Notes under the pieces: generated by a model | What the model saw: only the letters and a program-made list of their open reading frames with translations | Told to the model about the DNA's origin: nothing | The model's database searches: none | Made by a program: the position numbers and the translations under genes | Part shown: piece after piece, positions 7,486 through 16,241 of the stretch | How positions within the stretch are numbered: position 1 is the first letter of the stretch | How the letters are laid out: each line of letters opens with the position of its first letter | Source: Actinospica sp035552695 | Lineage (GTDB): Bacteria > Actinomycetota > Actinomycetes > Streptomycetales > Catenulisporaceae | Length of the DNA: 64,000 nt | Reading direction: 5' to 3' | Assembly: GCF_035552695.1 (NCBI RefSeq) | Contig: NZ_DASZKT010000258.1 | Location: 1 to 64,000 of the forward strand

Positions 7486-8016
7486 CAGGAAGAAACCGTA
7501 GCAGGCGATGGTCTGCGCGTCCTTGATCGTGCCGTCGCGCAGCATCTTCTCCACGTCCTGGCGGCTGAACCACTGGTGCCGCATGTCCTGTTCCTCGGGC
7601 TCGCGGTCGTGCTCGCCGGGCGCGAGCTCGGTGGCCAGGTAGACGTGGCCCGACTGCGAGGAGAAGCCGGGCACGCACCACAGCTCGCCGAGCAGTTCCC
7701 AGCGGCCGCCGCTCAGGCCGGTCTCCTCGAGCAGTTCGCGTCGGGCCAGCTCCAGCGGGTCACCCGTCCGGCGGTCCGGGTAGGTGCCCATCGGGAACTC
7801 CCAGGAGCGCTCGCCCATCGGGTAGCGGTACTGCTCGACCAGCCAGAAGCCGTCGTTCTCGTACGGCACCACGACGGCGTAGTTGCCCTTGTCCACGACG
7901 CTGTAGATGCCCGGCGAGCCGTCCGCGCGCTCGATGGCGTCCTCGCGCACACTCAGCCAGGCGTTCTCGTACACCACCCGGCTGGACACGGTCTTTATGT
8001 CCTTGATCTCCGTCAC
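7459..8016 (-). CDS. Nudix hydrolase, ADP-ribose pyrophosphatase-like
   Basis: About 185 residues from the GTG at 8016 (VTEIKDIKTVSSRVVYENAW); a GTG at 8025 or an ATG at 8100 are alternative starts. The Nudix region is PLELARRELLEETGLSGGRW, with the REL-EE-TG core intact; the first glutamate of the classical box is replaced by Gly. The preceding YRYPMGERSWEFPMG and the following LLGELWCVPGFSSQSGHVYL resemble ADP-ribose or nucleoside-diphosphate-sugar pyrophosphatases. The 3' end overlaps the right boundary of the island, so this is probably the ancestral chromosomal gene at the insertion point. Confidence 0.85.
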   Translation of the reverse strand: MTEIKDIKTVSSRVVYENAWLSVREDAIERADGSPGIYSVVDKGNYAVVVPYENDGFWLVEQYRYPMGERSWEFPMGTYPDRRTGDPLELARRELLEETGLSGGRWELLGELWCVPGFSSQSGHVYLATELAPGEHDREPEEQDMRHQWFSRQDVEKMLRDGTIKDAQTIACYGFFLLHGSRLHK

Positions 8017-8125
8017 GCGGCACACGTTATCGGCTCCGGGTTGCCCGCGCGTTCCACTGGCGTGCCGGGTCACGGCGGAGTTAGGTGGGAGTCGGCGCAA
8101 TCACCCTCAATGGAGAGGCAGTGTC

Positions 8126-8896
8126 ATGAAAGTGACCGATATCGTTCCCGGCTCGCCGTGCTGGACGCAGCTGGGCACCACGGACCCGGAGGCCGCGCAA
8201 CGCTTCTACGGCGGCCTGTTCGGCTGGACGGCCGAGACCGACCCGAACCCGGAGGCCGGCGGCTACACGATCTTCTCGCTGAACGGCAGCCCGTGCGCCG
8301 CCGTCGCCCCGCTGATGAACCCGCAGCAGCCGGTGGCCTGGCTGATCTCCTTCGCGACGCCCGACGCGGACGAGGCCGCGGCCGTCGCGCAGAAGGCCGG
8401 CGCGCGGCTGTGGATGGGCCCGATGGACGTCATGGGCGCCGGGCGCTGGGCCATGCTGAGCGACCCGACCGGGGCCGCGTTCGGGCTCTGGCAGGCCAAG
8501 GAGTTCAACGGCTTCGCCGTAGTCGACGAGCCGGGCGCGTTCGGTTGGATCGACGGCAGCACCCGCGACGTGCCGGGCGCGGTGAAGTTCTACAAGGACA
8601 CGTTCGGCTGGCAGGTCTGGCCCTCGGACGACTACCCGATGGTGGGGCTCGGCGGCAACATGTTCGGCGGCCTGATGAACATGGGCGAGATGTTCCCGCC
8701 CGAGATGCCCGCGCACTGGAACCCGTACTTCGTGGCCGCGGACGTGGACGCGACGGTGGCGAAGGCGCGCGAGCTCGGCGGCGAGGTGGTGCACGCGGCC
8801 GAGGACGTGCAGATGGAGAACGGGCCGCGGATCGCCGTGCTGCGTGACCCGCAGGGCGGGGTCTTCGGTGTCTTCAAGCCCGCGCGGATGAGCTGA
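8126..8896 (+). CDS. VOC (glyoxalase-fold) protein with two tandem domains
   Basis: A 256-residue protein made of two vicinal-oxygen-chelate domains. The first starts with GSPCWTQLGTTDPEAAQRFY and ends with DPTGAAFGLWQ (about 110); the second starts with GAFGWIDGSTRDVPGAVKFY and ends with DPQGGVFGVFKPA. This is the layout of the CFP32/27-kDa antigen group. The metal ligands and substrate are not certain; some members of the group have lost them. GGAGAGG lies 8-14 bases before the ATG at 8126. It is a single-gene unit convergent with helY. Confidence 0.9.
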   Translation: MKVTDIVPGSPCWTQLGTTDPEAAQRFYGGLFGWTAETDPNPEAGGYTIFSLNGSPCAAVAPLMNPQQPVAWLISFATPDADEAAAVAQKAGARLWMGPMDVMGAGRWAMLSDPTGAAFGLWQAKEFNGFAVVDEPGAFGWIDGSTRDVPGAVKFYKDTFGWQVWPSDDYPMVGLGGNMFGGLMNMGEMFPPEMPAHWNPYFVAADVDATVAKARELGGEVVHAAEDVQMENGPRIAVLRDPQGGVFGVFKPARMS

Positions 8897-8953
8897 GGCC
8901 GCATCAGTGAGCGGGCCCGGCACGGCGTCGGGCCCGCTCACCCGTGTTCGCGC

Positions 8954-11647
8954 TCAGGTCACCGAGCTGTAGGCGACCACGCCGCGGCGGATCAGGCCCA
9001 CCGCCTCGCGCGCCGCCTCGCGGACGCCGGAACCCTGATCCGCGGCCGCGGCGTCGGCGATCTGGCCGAGCAGGTCGATCAGCTGCTTGCACCAGCGCAC
9101 GAAGTCGCCCGCGGGCAGGGCCACCTCCTCGAGCACCGCCTCGAGCCGGTGCCCGGAGGCCCAGCGGAACGCGGCCCAGGCGAAGCCGGTGTCCGGCTCG
9201 CGCTGGAAGTCGAGGTCGTAGTCGCCCTCCAGGTTGTGCGTCTCCAGCCAGATCCGCATCGTGCGCTCGATCGCCTCCCGGGCCGGGCCCTTGGGCACCC
9301 GCGGCGGCGGCGCGTCGTCGCTGCTCCTGGCCTCGTACACGAGCAGCGAGGCGGCGCAGGCGAGTTCGGCCGCGTTCAGGCCGTCCCACACGCCCTCGCG
9401 CAGGCACTCGGCGGCGACGAGGTCGAGTTCCGAGTACAGGCGCGCGAGCCGGCGGCCCGCATCCGTCACCCGCTCGCCGTCGAGGTAGCCGAGGACCGTC
9501 AGCACCGAGCACACCCGGTCGAAGGTGCGCGCGATCGAGTTGGTGCGGCCGCGTACCCGGCGCTCGAGCTGCTCGGTGTCGCGCTGCAGCCGCCAGTAGC
9601 GCTCGGCCCAGCGCGCGTGGTTCTCCCGGTCGTCGCAGCCGTGGCACGTGTGCCGACGGATGGCCGCGCGCAGCCGGACGATCTCCGCGTCCTCCGCCGG
9701 ATCGGCCCGCTGCCGGCGCGGCCGGACCGCCTTGACGCCCTCGGTCCCCGCCTTCGTCCGCAGGGCCGAGGCGAGATCCCGGCGGGACTGCGGGGACTTC
9801 GGGTTGAAGCTCTTCGGGATGCGCATCCAGAACTGCGGCTCGACCGGCACCGGGAAGTCCAGCATGGACAGCCGGACCACCTGCCGCTCGGCGGTCAGCA
9901 CCACCGGGCGCGGGCCCTCCTTGCCGGTGTCCAGGCCCGGGTCGAGCACCACGGCCAGGCCCGCGCGCCGCCCCGACGGCACGGTGATCACGTCGCCCAC
10001 CTTGAGCTTCTCCACCGCCGACGCGGCCGACGCCCGGCGCGAGGCCGAGTTCTGCCTGGACAGCTCCGCCTCGCGGTCCGACAGGGCCCGGCGCAGCGCG
10101 GCGTACTCCTCGAAGTCGCCGAGGTGGCAGGTCATCGACTCCTTATACCCGGCCAGCGCCTCGTTGTTCCGCTTGAGCTGCCGGGTCAGCCCGACCACCG
10201 CGCGGTCCGCCTGGAACTGCGCGAAGGAGCTCTCCAGCAGCGCCCTGGCCCGCGCCGTGCCGACCTGGCCGACGAGGTTGACGGCCATGTTGTACGAGGG
10301 CTTGAAGGACGAGCGCAGCGGATACGTACGCGTCGAGGCGAGGCCGGCCAGGGCCCGCGGATCCAGGCCGGGCCGGTAGAGCACGACCGCGTGCCCCTCG
10401 ATGTCGATCCCGCGCCGCCCGGCGCGGCCGGTCAGCTGCGTGTACTCGCCCGGCGTGACATCGACGTGCGCCTCGCCGTTCCACTTGACCAGGGATTCGA
10501 GCACGACCGAACGCGCCGGCATGTTGATGCCGAGGGCCAGGGTCTCGGTCGCGAAGACCGCCTTGACGAGGCCCTGGACGAACAGCTCCTCGACGATCTC
10601 CTTGAAGGTCGGCAGCATCCCCGCGTGGTGCGCGGCGACGCCCCGCTCCAGCGCGTCCAGGAAGTCGTGGTATCCGAGAACGTTGAGATCCTCGCGCGGG
10701 ATGTCGGCCGTGCGCGCGCTCACGTGCGCGCGCACCTTGAGCCGGTCCTCCTGGCTGAGCAGCCGCACGTTGGAGCGCAGGAACTGCTGCACGGCCCCCT
10801 CGCACCCGGCGCGCGAGAAGATGAAGGTGATCGCGGGCAGCAGCCCCTCGGAGTCGAGCCGGTCGACGACCTCCACCCGGCTCGGCGGCCCGGAACGACC
10901 GCCGCGCCCCACCCCGGCCGAGCGCCCGCGGCGCCCCGACGGCGCGAGCCGCTCCTCCTGCCGGCAGTAGCGCACCAGCTCGGGATTCACCTGCGCGGCG
11001 TCCGGGGTCTCCGGGTCCACGCCGTTGTAGAGGTCGAAGATCTTGCCGCCCGCCAGCACGTGCTGCCAGAGCGGGACCGGACGGTGCTCCGAGACGATGA
11101 TCGTGGTCGAGCCGCGCACGGTCTCCAGCCACTCGCCGAACTCCTCCGCGTTGGACACGGTGGCCGAGAGGGACACCAGCTGCACGGACTCGGGCAGGTG
11201 GATGATCACCTCCTCCCACACCGCGCCGCGGAAGCGGTCGGCGAGGTAGTGCACCTCGTCCATGACCACGAACCCGAGCCCGTCCAGCGCGGTCGAGCCC
11301 GCATACAGCATGTTGCGCAGCACCTCGGTGGTCATCACCACCACCGGCGCGTCCCCGTTGATCGAGTTGTCACCGGTCAGCAGGCCGACGTTCGCGGCTC
11401 CGTGCCGCTTCACCAGGTCGGCGAACTTCTGGTTCGACAGGGCCTTGATGGGGGTGGTGTAGAAGCACTTGCGCCCCCGGGTCAGCGCCAGGAACACGGC
11501 GTACTCCCCCACCACCGTCTTCCCGGCCCCGGTCGGCGCCGCGACCAAGACTCCGTGCCCCTCGTCGAGAGCGGCACAGCCTTGGACCTGGAACTCGTCG
11601 AGCCCGAACGGATACAGAGCGGAGAACTGCGGGAACGGCGAAGCCAT
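8954..11647 (-). CDS. helY: Ski2/Mtr4-type DEVH-box RNA helicase HelY
   Basis: An 897-residue superfamily 2 helicase. The Walker A motif APTGAGKT is at 37-44, DEVH at 130-133 and SAT at 161-163. The second RecA domain carries LTGRAGRRGIDIEGHAVVLY, and the last third is the DSHCT helical domain (EAVLEEVALPAGDFVRWCKQ). This is the actinobacterial HelY next to tatC, as in Mycobacterium and Streptomyces; it is thought to act in RNA unwinding or decay. The start at 11647 (MASPF) is supported by a TAGGAT box seven bases upstream, which suggests a leaderless mRNA. In-frame ATGs at 11656 and 11677 are alternatives. Confidence 0.95.
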   Translation of the reverse strand: MASPFPQFSALYPFGLDEFQVQGCAALDEGHGVLVAAPTGAGKTVVGEYAVFLALTRGRKCFYTTPIKALSNQKFADLVKRHGAANVGLLTGDNSINGDAPVVVMTTEVLRNMLYAGSTALDGLGFVVMDEVHYLADRFRGAVWEEVIIHLPESVQLVSLSATVSNAEEFGEWLETVRGSTTIIVSEHRPVPLWQHVLAGGKIFDLYNGVDPETPDAAQVNPELVRYCRQEERLAPSGRRGRSAGVGRGGRSGPPSRVEVVDRLDSEGLLPAITFIFSRAGCEGAVQQFLRSNVRLLSQEDRLKVRAHVSARTADIPREDLNVLGYHDFLDALERGVAAHHAGMLPTFKEIVEELFVQGLVKAVFATETLALGINMPARSVVLESLVKWNGEAHVDVTPGEYTQLTGRAGRRGIDIEGHAVVLYRPGLDPRALAGLASTRTYPLRSSFKPSYNMAVNLVGQVGTARARALLESSFAQFQADRAVVGLTRQLKRNNEALAGYKESMTCHLGDFEEYAALRRALSDREAELSRQNSASRRASAASAVEKLKVGDVITVPSGRRAGLAVVLDPGLDTGKEGPRPVVLTAERQVVRLSMLDFPVPVEPQFWMRIPKSFNPKSPQSRRDLASALRTKAGTEGVKAVRPRRQRADPAEDAEIVRLRAAIRRHTCHGCDDRENHARWAERYWRLQRDTEQLERRVRGRTNSIARTFDRVCSVLTVLGYLDGERVTDAGRRLARLYSELDLVAAECLREGVWDGLNAAELACAASLLVYEARSSDDAPPPRVPKGPAREAIERTMRIWLETHNLEGDYDLDFQREPDTGFAWAAFRWASGHRLEAVLEEVALPAGDFVRWCKQLIDLLGQIADAAAADQGSGVREAAREAVGLIRRGVVAYSSVT

Positions 11648-11654
11648 GCTCTTC

Positions 11655-11660
11655 ATCCTA
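11655..11660 (-). promoter_or_regulatory. -10 box of a probable leaderless helY promoter
   Basis: The minus strand reads TAGGAT, then seven bases, then the helY ATG. This matches the TANNNT box that places transcription initiation at the start codon. No good -35 is visible. Confidence 0.4.
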
Positions 11661-11744
11661 GGGCAAGGGTCCGACACCGGGAGATCGATTTCACGCCGCT
11701 CCGAGCCGACGCCGTCTTCGAGGTCGACGACGCGCGCCGAACGG

Positions 11745-12638
11745 CTAGAGGATGTCCTCCAGCGACTGCGAATCCTCGATCGGCGCCGGGCTCAGGTCCA
11801 GGTCGGTGGCCTCGTCCGGCGAGAGATTCGCCCCGGGCATGGCGGCCTTGCGGCGGGTGCGGCGTCTGTCGTTGAGCTCGGCGATTCCGACCGCGGCGAA
11901 GTAGAGCAGGCAGATCGGGATGGCGAGCACGCTCATGCCGATCGGGTCGCCGGTGGGGACTGCGATGGCGGCGAAGATGAAGATCGCCAGGACGATGCCG
12001 CGCCACCACTTGCGCATCGCCTTCGAGCTCATGATGCCGATGAAGTTGAACAACACGAGCACCAGCGGCAGCACGAAGGACACGCCGAAGACCGTCATCA
12101 TCTGCAGGATGAAGGTCATGTACTGGCTCGCGTCGAGCAGCGTGGCACCGCCCGCGCCGCTCAGGAAGCTGAGCAGCACCTGCATGATCAGCGGGAACAG
12201 GAAGTAGCAGACCGTCACACCGGCGACGAACAGCGGGACCGCGGCACCGATGAAGGCGAGGCTGTACTTCTTCTCCTTCTTGTACAGGCCCGGCGCGAGG
12301 AACGCCCACACCTGGTACAGCCAGACCGGGCTGGCCAGCACGATGCCGACGTACATGGCGATCTTGAAGGACAGGCTCACCTGCGCGGTCGGGCCGCTGA
12401 AGACGATCGCGCCGTTTGGGCACTGCTTCGACGCCTGGGCGACTCCGTGCAGGCCCTTGATCGAGCAGACCGGGGTCTCCAGCGCGTGCAGCACGTGCGT
12501 GCGGAACACGAAGCCGAGGATGCCGCCGATGAGGATCGCCAGAGCGGCCTTCATCAGCCGGTTGCGCAACTCCCGGATGTGCTCGCCGAGCGGCATCCGT
12601 TCCGCGTCATCCGCCGAGCGCCCAGCCTTGCCTGCCAC
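11745..12638 (-). CDS. tatC: Sec-independent protein translocase TatC
   Basis: A 297-residue membrane protein and the substrate-receptor core of the twin-arginine translocase. The N-terminus carries the family signature MPLGEHIRELRNRLMKAALA. Six membrane spans can be traced, and the loop MYVGIVLASPVWLYQVWAFL followed by APGLYKKEKK is the classical TatC motif containing the signal-recognition glutamate region. The C-terminal roughly 50 residues are cytoplasmic and charged. It lies 37 bases after tatA on the same strand, so the two are co-transcribed. Confidence 0.97.
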   Translation of the reverse strand: MAGKAGRSADDAERMPLGEHIRELRNRLMKAALAILIGGILGFVFRTHVLHALETPVCSIKGLHGVAQASKQCPNGAIVFSGPTAQVSLSFKIAMYVGIVLASPVWLYQVWAFLAPGLYKKEKKYSLAFIGAAVPLFVAGVTVCYFLFPLIMQVLLSFLSGAGGATLLDASQYMTFILQMMTVFGVSFVLPLVLVLFNFIGIMSSKAMRKWWRGIVLAIFIFAAIAVPTGDPIGMSVLAIPICLLYFAAVGIAELNDRRRTRRKAAMPGANLSPDEATDLDLSPAPIEDSQSLEDIL

Positions 12639-12675
12639 GTGTGGTCGCCTGCCTTATCCGTCTTCTTCGAGTCCG

Positions 12676-12888
12676 CTAGCCGTCGTGCCTGGTGACGACG
12701 TCCTCGGGACTCGCCTCGACCACGCGCCGCCTCGGGAGCGGCACGTCGTCGCGCAGCGCCTGGCTCTCGGCCTTGAGGATACGGCGCGCCTTGCCGAGGT
12801 CGCGCATCGACCCGGGCAGCCGCCTCCAGCCGAACAGCAGCAGCCCGACGACCACGATCAGGAAGAGGGACTCGGTGCGCAGCAGCAT
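12676..12888 (-). CDS. tatA: Twin-arginine translocase subunit TatA
   Basis: A 70-residue protein with one N-terminal membrane span (LFLIVVVGLLLFGWRRLPG) followed by an amphipathic helix (SMRDLGKARRILKAESQA) and a short charged tail, the TatA/E/B layout. It oligomerises to form the Tat pore. The conserved FG before the helix is present as FGW. No separate TatB is in the window, but actinobacteria usually have tatB elsewhere. The ATG at 12888 is preceded by GGAGCC. Confidence 0.93.
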   Translation of the reverse strand: MLLRTESLFLIVVVGLLLFGWRRLPGSMRDLGKARRILKAESQALRDDVPLPRRRVVEASPEDVVTRHDG

Positions 12889-12971
12889 CGGTTGCGGCTC
12901 CAGGACAGGGGGAACGGCCGCCGGGAGGCGGCCATGCGTCCATCCACGGTCTCAGCGGCCGTGAAACTTTG

Positions 12972-13184
12972 TCAACGCCGCCGCGATGAAGCTTCTCGGA
13001 TCGCGGGCTGGTCAAGGGCCTCGGAGAGCGACTCCATCGCCTCGCCGAACGCCCCCGACGCGTCACCGAACTGCTTGAGCAGCGCCTTGGCCGCCTTCCA
13101 CACCGGCCACGCGCACGCCGCGATCGCGATCAGCGCCAGCACCGCGAGCGCGACGAACACGATCACCCAGGTCATGACGGTCAC
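12972..13184 (-). CDS. Small single-span membrane protein upstream of tatA
   Basis: About 70 residues: a membrane segment (TWVIVFVALAVLALIAIAACAW) then an amphipathic helix (KAAKALLKQFGDASGAFGEA) and an acid/basic tail. The start is uncertain: GTG at 13184 is nine bases from GGTAGG; GTG 13190 and ATG 13175 are alternatives. Its plan (span plus amphipathic helix) resembles TatA/TatB-type proteins, but the FG/P hinge of that family is absent, so it should not be called Tat. It lies between the MBL-fold gene and tatA on the same strand and may be part of that transcript. Confidence 0.65.
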   Translation of the reverse strand: MTVMTWVIVFVALAVLALIAIAACAWPVWKAAKALLKQFGDASGAFGEAMESLSEALDQPAIREASSRRR

Positions 13185-13222
13185 GGACACGAGCCTACCC
13201 GGTCCGCCCCCGGGCGCGGCGG

Positions 13223-14503
13223 CTACCCGAGCGGCCGGCCGGCGAAGTCGTAGGCCCGCGCGTAGTCCACCACCAGCCGCGCGGTGCCGCCGGTCGGGTG
13301 CACGCGGTACGGGCTGAAGGTGTGGATCGGGATGAGCACCCTCGGGTTGATCATCCGGACGAACTCGTGCAGGTCGTCCTGGTACGCGTGGCCCGAGCAG
13401 CCGATGCGGCGCAGCGGCACGCCGAGCTTGGCCAGCCAGTCGACGAACAGCTGCCAGCGCGGCTCGAAGGGGCCGAGCGGCTCGCCGTTGGCGTGCACGA
13501 ACACGCTGTGCGGGCCGAAGGGCAGGTCGAGCAGGCTGGGGATGTCGTCGGCGTCGAACTGGAGCAGGTAGCTCGCGGGCGCCTCGCGCACCGCGTCCAG
13601 GCCGACCTCGTCCGCGGACAGCGTCGCCTCGAAGCCCGCGGCGCGCAGGAACGCCGCGGTCCGGTCCGGCCACAGGATACGCCGGCCGGCCGCCTCGGCG
13701 ATCGCGGTGAAGTCGCGCACCCGGTCGAAGTCGCGCGGGTACACCGCCAGCATCACCAGGTCCGGATTACCGGCGAGTTCGGCCTCGAACATGGAGTTCA
13801 CGTCGACCTCGGTGCGCAGCGGGTGGATCTCCTCCCAGCTGAGCGTCGTGCCCTCGGTGACCAGCACGTCCACGCCCGCGACGGCCTCGGCGAAGCCCCA
13901 GGACAGCTCGGGCCGGTGGCCGTGGAAGCGGAAGTCGCCGGTGAAGGCGAGCACGCCGTCGCCGGTGGTGACCCGGTATCCGCTGGCGCCTGGCACGTCG
14001 TGGTCCACGTCGAAGCGCTCGACCGTCATCGGCCCGACCCGCACGGCCTCGCCCAGCCCGATCGGCCGCCAGTCGGTGGCCCCGGCGAACGCCCGCGGTC
14101 CGGGCAGCGCCTCCCGGCCCTTCTCCAGCGCGTTCATCATCGCGATGGTGTCCGGCGCGGCGTGCACCGGGATCTCCGGGCGGACGAAGCCGGCCAGGCC
14201 CACGTGGTCGATGTGCGGGTGGGTGACGAACAGCGCGGTGGGCTCGACCTGCTCGCCGAGCCGGTCGCCCGCGGCCAGCGCGGTCGGGTCGAACAGGCCT
14301 GGGATCGCCGGGGCGGCGCCGACCCGCAGCCGGTCGGCCAGCTCGCGGCCGGGCCGCGGGGCCGCGGGGACCCGGAACAGGTCCCCGTCCTTCGGGATGT
14401 CCAGGCCCAGGTCCAGCAGGACTCGATGACCGCCGTCCTTGATCAGGACCTTGCTCGAGCCGATGACCCCGACCCCGCCCCAGAACTCCACACTGGCCGA
14501 CAC
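13223..14503 (-). CDS. Metallo-beta-lactamase-fold hydrolase
   Basis: A 426-residue protein. The metal-binding motif HPHIDHVG appears near residue 95-102 and further ligands are probable in FTGDFRFHGHRPE and TEGTTLSW. The C-terminal part ends with CSGHAYQDDLHEFVRMINPR and LIPIHTFSPYRVHP, the C-terminal histidine region typical of RNase J-like and beta-CASP-related MBL enzymes. It could be a nuclease or another hydrolase; no beta-CASP insert is clearly recognisable. The GTG start is preceded by GAGGAAGTAACGCG. It is 60 bases downstream of the HAD gene on the same strand. Confidence 0.8.
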   Translation of the reverse strand: MSASVEFWGGVGVIGSSKVLIKDGGHRVLLDLGLDIPKDGDLFRVPAAPRPGRELADRLRVGAAPAIPGLFDPTALAAGDRLGEQVEPTALFVTHPHIDHVGLAGFVRPEIPVHAAPDTIAMMNALEKGREALPGPRAFAGATDWRPIGLGEAVRVGPMTVERFDVDHDVPGASGYRVTTGDGVLAFTGDFRFHGHRPELSWGFAEAVAGVDVLVTEGTTLSWEEIHPLRTEVDVNSMFEAELAGNPDLVMLAVYPRDFDRVRDFTAIAEAAGRRILWPDRTAAFLRAAGFEATLSADEVGLDAVREAPASYLLQFDADDIPSLLDLPFGPHSVFVHANGEPLGPFEPRWQLFVDWLAKLGVPLRRIGCSGHAYQDDLHEFVRMINPRVLIPIHTFSPYRVHPTGGTARLVVDYARAYDFAGRPLG

Positions 14504-14563
14504 CGCGTTACTTCCTCACTCTTTTCGTCACCTGCGCGGGCACGTGCGACGCCGGACGCCGCG

Positions 14564-15310
14564 TCAGGCCGCCGGCACGGCGGCGGAGCGCGGGTCGGCG
14601 ACCCAGGCGTGGATCGCGGGCAGCAACCGCTCGACGACGGGGGCTTGCGCCGTCGCCGGGCCGTCGGCTCGACCGAACCGGTCAATGTACCCCGCGGCGC
14701 CGCCGATCTCAACCGCGGGCGCGAGGTCGTTGAAGTAGTGGTCGCCGAGTGAGAACAGCCGCCAGGGGCGGTCGCGCAGATCGTCGCCGAGCTCGCTTCG
14801 CAGCAGGCGGCGCAGGCCGTCCGGCTTCGCCGCGCCGGGCACCAGGCCGTCGAAGGCCGCTGCGACACCCATCCGGTCCAGCAGCTCGTCGAGGCCGGGG
14901 CGCGGGCTGTTCGTGGCCAGCAGGACGCGTACGGAGCCGCGCAGGGCGCTGAGCGCGGCCACCAGCGGGGTGACGACCTCGAGCTCGCAGCCGGGGTCGA
15001 GCATGTCCTGCCGGGAGAGGCGGAACGCGGCCTCGGTGACGTCCGGCGGGACGCCGTGGCAGCGCTGGGCCAGGCTGTGCGCCGCGCCCCAGCCGTCCAC
15101 GGCCTCGCGCAGCGCGGCGGCCTCGACGGTGTCCGTGCTCTGCTTCGCGGCGGCGACGCCCTCGGCGAGGTAGCGCTCGAAGACACCCAGGTAGTGCTCG
15201 GCCTGCCCGGCGGGCAGGGCCTCGGCGATCCGCCGGGCGTAGCGGCGGACGGGTTCGTCGCCGCGGTAGACGGTGCCGTCGAAGTCGACGACGAGGACGA
15301 GCTCGCTCAA
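14564..15310 (-). CDS. HAD superfamily phosphatase at the end of the sugar ABC operon
   Basis: A 248-residue protein with the HAD motif I VVDFDGTVYRGDEPV, motif II in LLATNSPRPG, and a late motif GDHYFNDLAPAVEIGG. It should remove phosphate from a small metabolite; the substrate is unknown. The start is a TTG at 15310, ten bases after the stop of the ABC permease gene, so it is co-translated with the importer and may act on an imported sugar phosphate (inference from context). Confidence 0.8.
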   Translation of the reverse strand: MSELVLVVDFDGTVYRGDEPVRRYARRIAEALPAGQAEHYLGVFERYLAEGVAAAKQSTDTVEAAALREAVDGWGAAHSLAQRCHGVPPDVTEAAFRLSRQDMLDPGCELEVVTPLVAALSALRGSVRVLLATNSPRPGLDELLDRMGVAAAFDGLVPGAAKPDGLRRLLRSELGDDLRDRPWRLFSLGDHYFNDLAPAVEIGGAAGYIDRFGRADGPATAQAPVVERLLPAIHAWVADPRSAAVPAA

Positions 15311-15320
15311 TGGACCATTT

Positions 15321-16241
15321 CTATTTGACGGACCCCGCCGCGGACAGCGCGCCGCGGATGAAGTGGCGCTGCAGCAGCAGGAAGAAGACGATCAGCGGCA
15401 GCGTGGTGAAGGTCGCGGCGGCGGCCAGGCCCGGGATGTCGGTGCCCACGTCGCTGCTGAAGGTGGACAGGCCCACCTCGACCGGCTGCACGTTCGTCGA
15501 GTTGGTCATGATCTCCGGCCACAGGAAGGAGTTCCACGAGGCCATGAAGACGTTGATGGCGATCAGCAGCAGCGCCGGGCGCACGGCGGGGACGCCGATG
15601 TGCCACAGCACGCGCAGCCGCCCGGCCCCGTCCACGGACGCGGCGTCCAGGATCTCCTGCGGCATCGTCACGAAGAACTGGCGCACCAGGAAGATGCCGA
15701 ACACGCTCGCGCCCCACGGCACGATCTGGATCCAGTAGGTGTCGACCCAGTGGATGTCCGTGGCCAGCACGTAGTCCGGGATGATCAGCACCGTGCCGGG
15801 CATCATCAGCACCGAGAGCACCAGCACCATGAGGGACTTCTTGCCGCGGAACCGCAGCACGCCGAAGGCGAATCCGGCCAGCACCGACGTGACCAGGCAC
15901 AGCAGCACCGTGGCCGACGCGATGAACAGGGTATTGAGGAAGAACCGGATCCACGGCGCCTCGTTCCACGCCCGCGACCAGTTGGACCAGTCCCATTCCG
16001 GGATCAGCTCCGGCGGGAAGCGGTAGAAGCCGCCGGGCCGCGAGGTGGAGATGACGAAGGTCCAGTAGAACGGGAAGACGAACGCGAGCCCGAGCAGGAT
16101 CGCGAAGGCCTTGCGCAGCGCCGACCAGCCGCGCCACGCGCCGAGGACGCGGCGGGCGGCGGGTCGGGCGGCGCGGCGTGGAGCTCCGCGCCCGGGCTCG
16201 TGACCCGGGCGCGGAGCGTCCTGCAGGGTGCTGCTACTCAC
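15321..16241 (-). CDS. Carbohydrate ABC transporter permease, MalG type
   Basis: A 306-residue membrane protein with six spans. The cytoplasmic EAA loop is PQEILDAASVDGAGRLRVLW followed by HIGVPAVRPAL, the contact site for the ATPase. The first span starts after LRKAFAILLGLAFVFPFYWT. It ends SAAGSVK. The GTG start overlaps the stop of the substrate-binding protein gene as GTGA. It forms the importer with the permease at 17641 and the binding protein at 16238. Confidence 0.92.
   Translation of the reverse strand: MSSSTLQDAPRPGHEPGRGAPRRAARPAARRVLGAWRGWSALRKAFAILLGLAFVFPFYWTFVISTSRPGGFYRFPPELIPEWDWSNWSRAWNEAPWIRFFLNTLFIASATVLLCLVTSVLAGFAFGVLRFRGKKSLMVLVLSVLMMPGTVLIIPDYVLATDIHWVDTYWIQIVPWGASVFGIFLVRQFFVTMPQEILDAASVDGAGRLRVLWHIGVPAVRPALLLIAINVFMASWNSFLWPEIMTNSTNVQPVEVGLSTFSSDVGTDIPGLAAAATFTTLPLIVFFLLLQRHFIRGALSAAGSVK

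Noticed and set aside
9149..11875. A 908-codon plus-strand frame opposite helY
   Set aside because: It is antisense to a well-defined helicase and its composition is typical of shadow frames.
12676..13184. tatB in the tat operon
   Set aside because: The only other small membrane protein lacks the Tat hinge and the longer TatB helix, so it was not named tatB.
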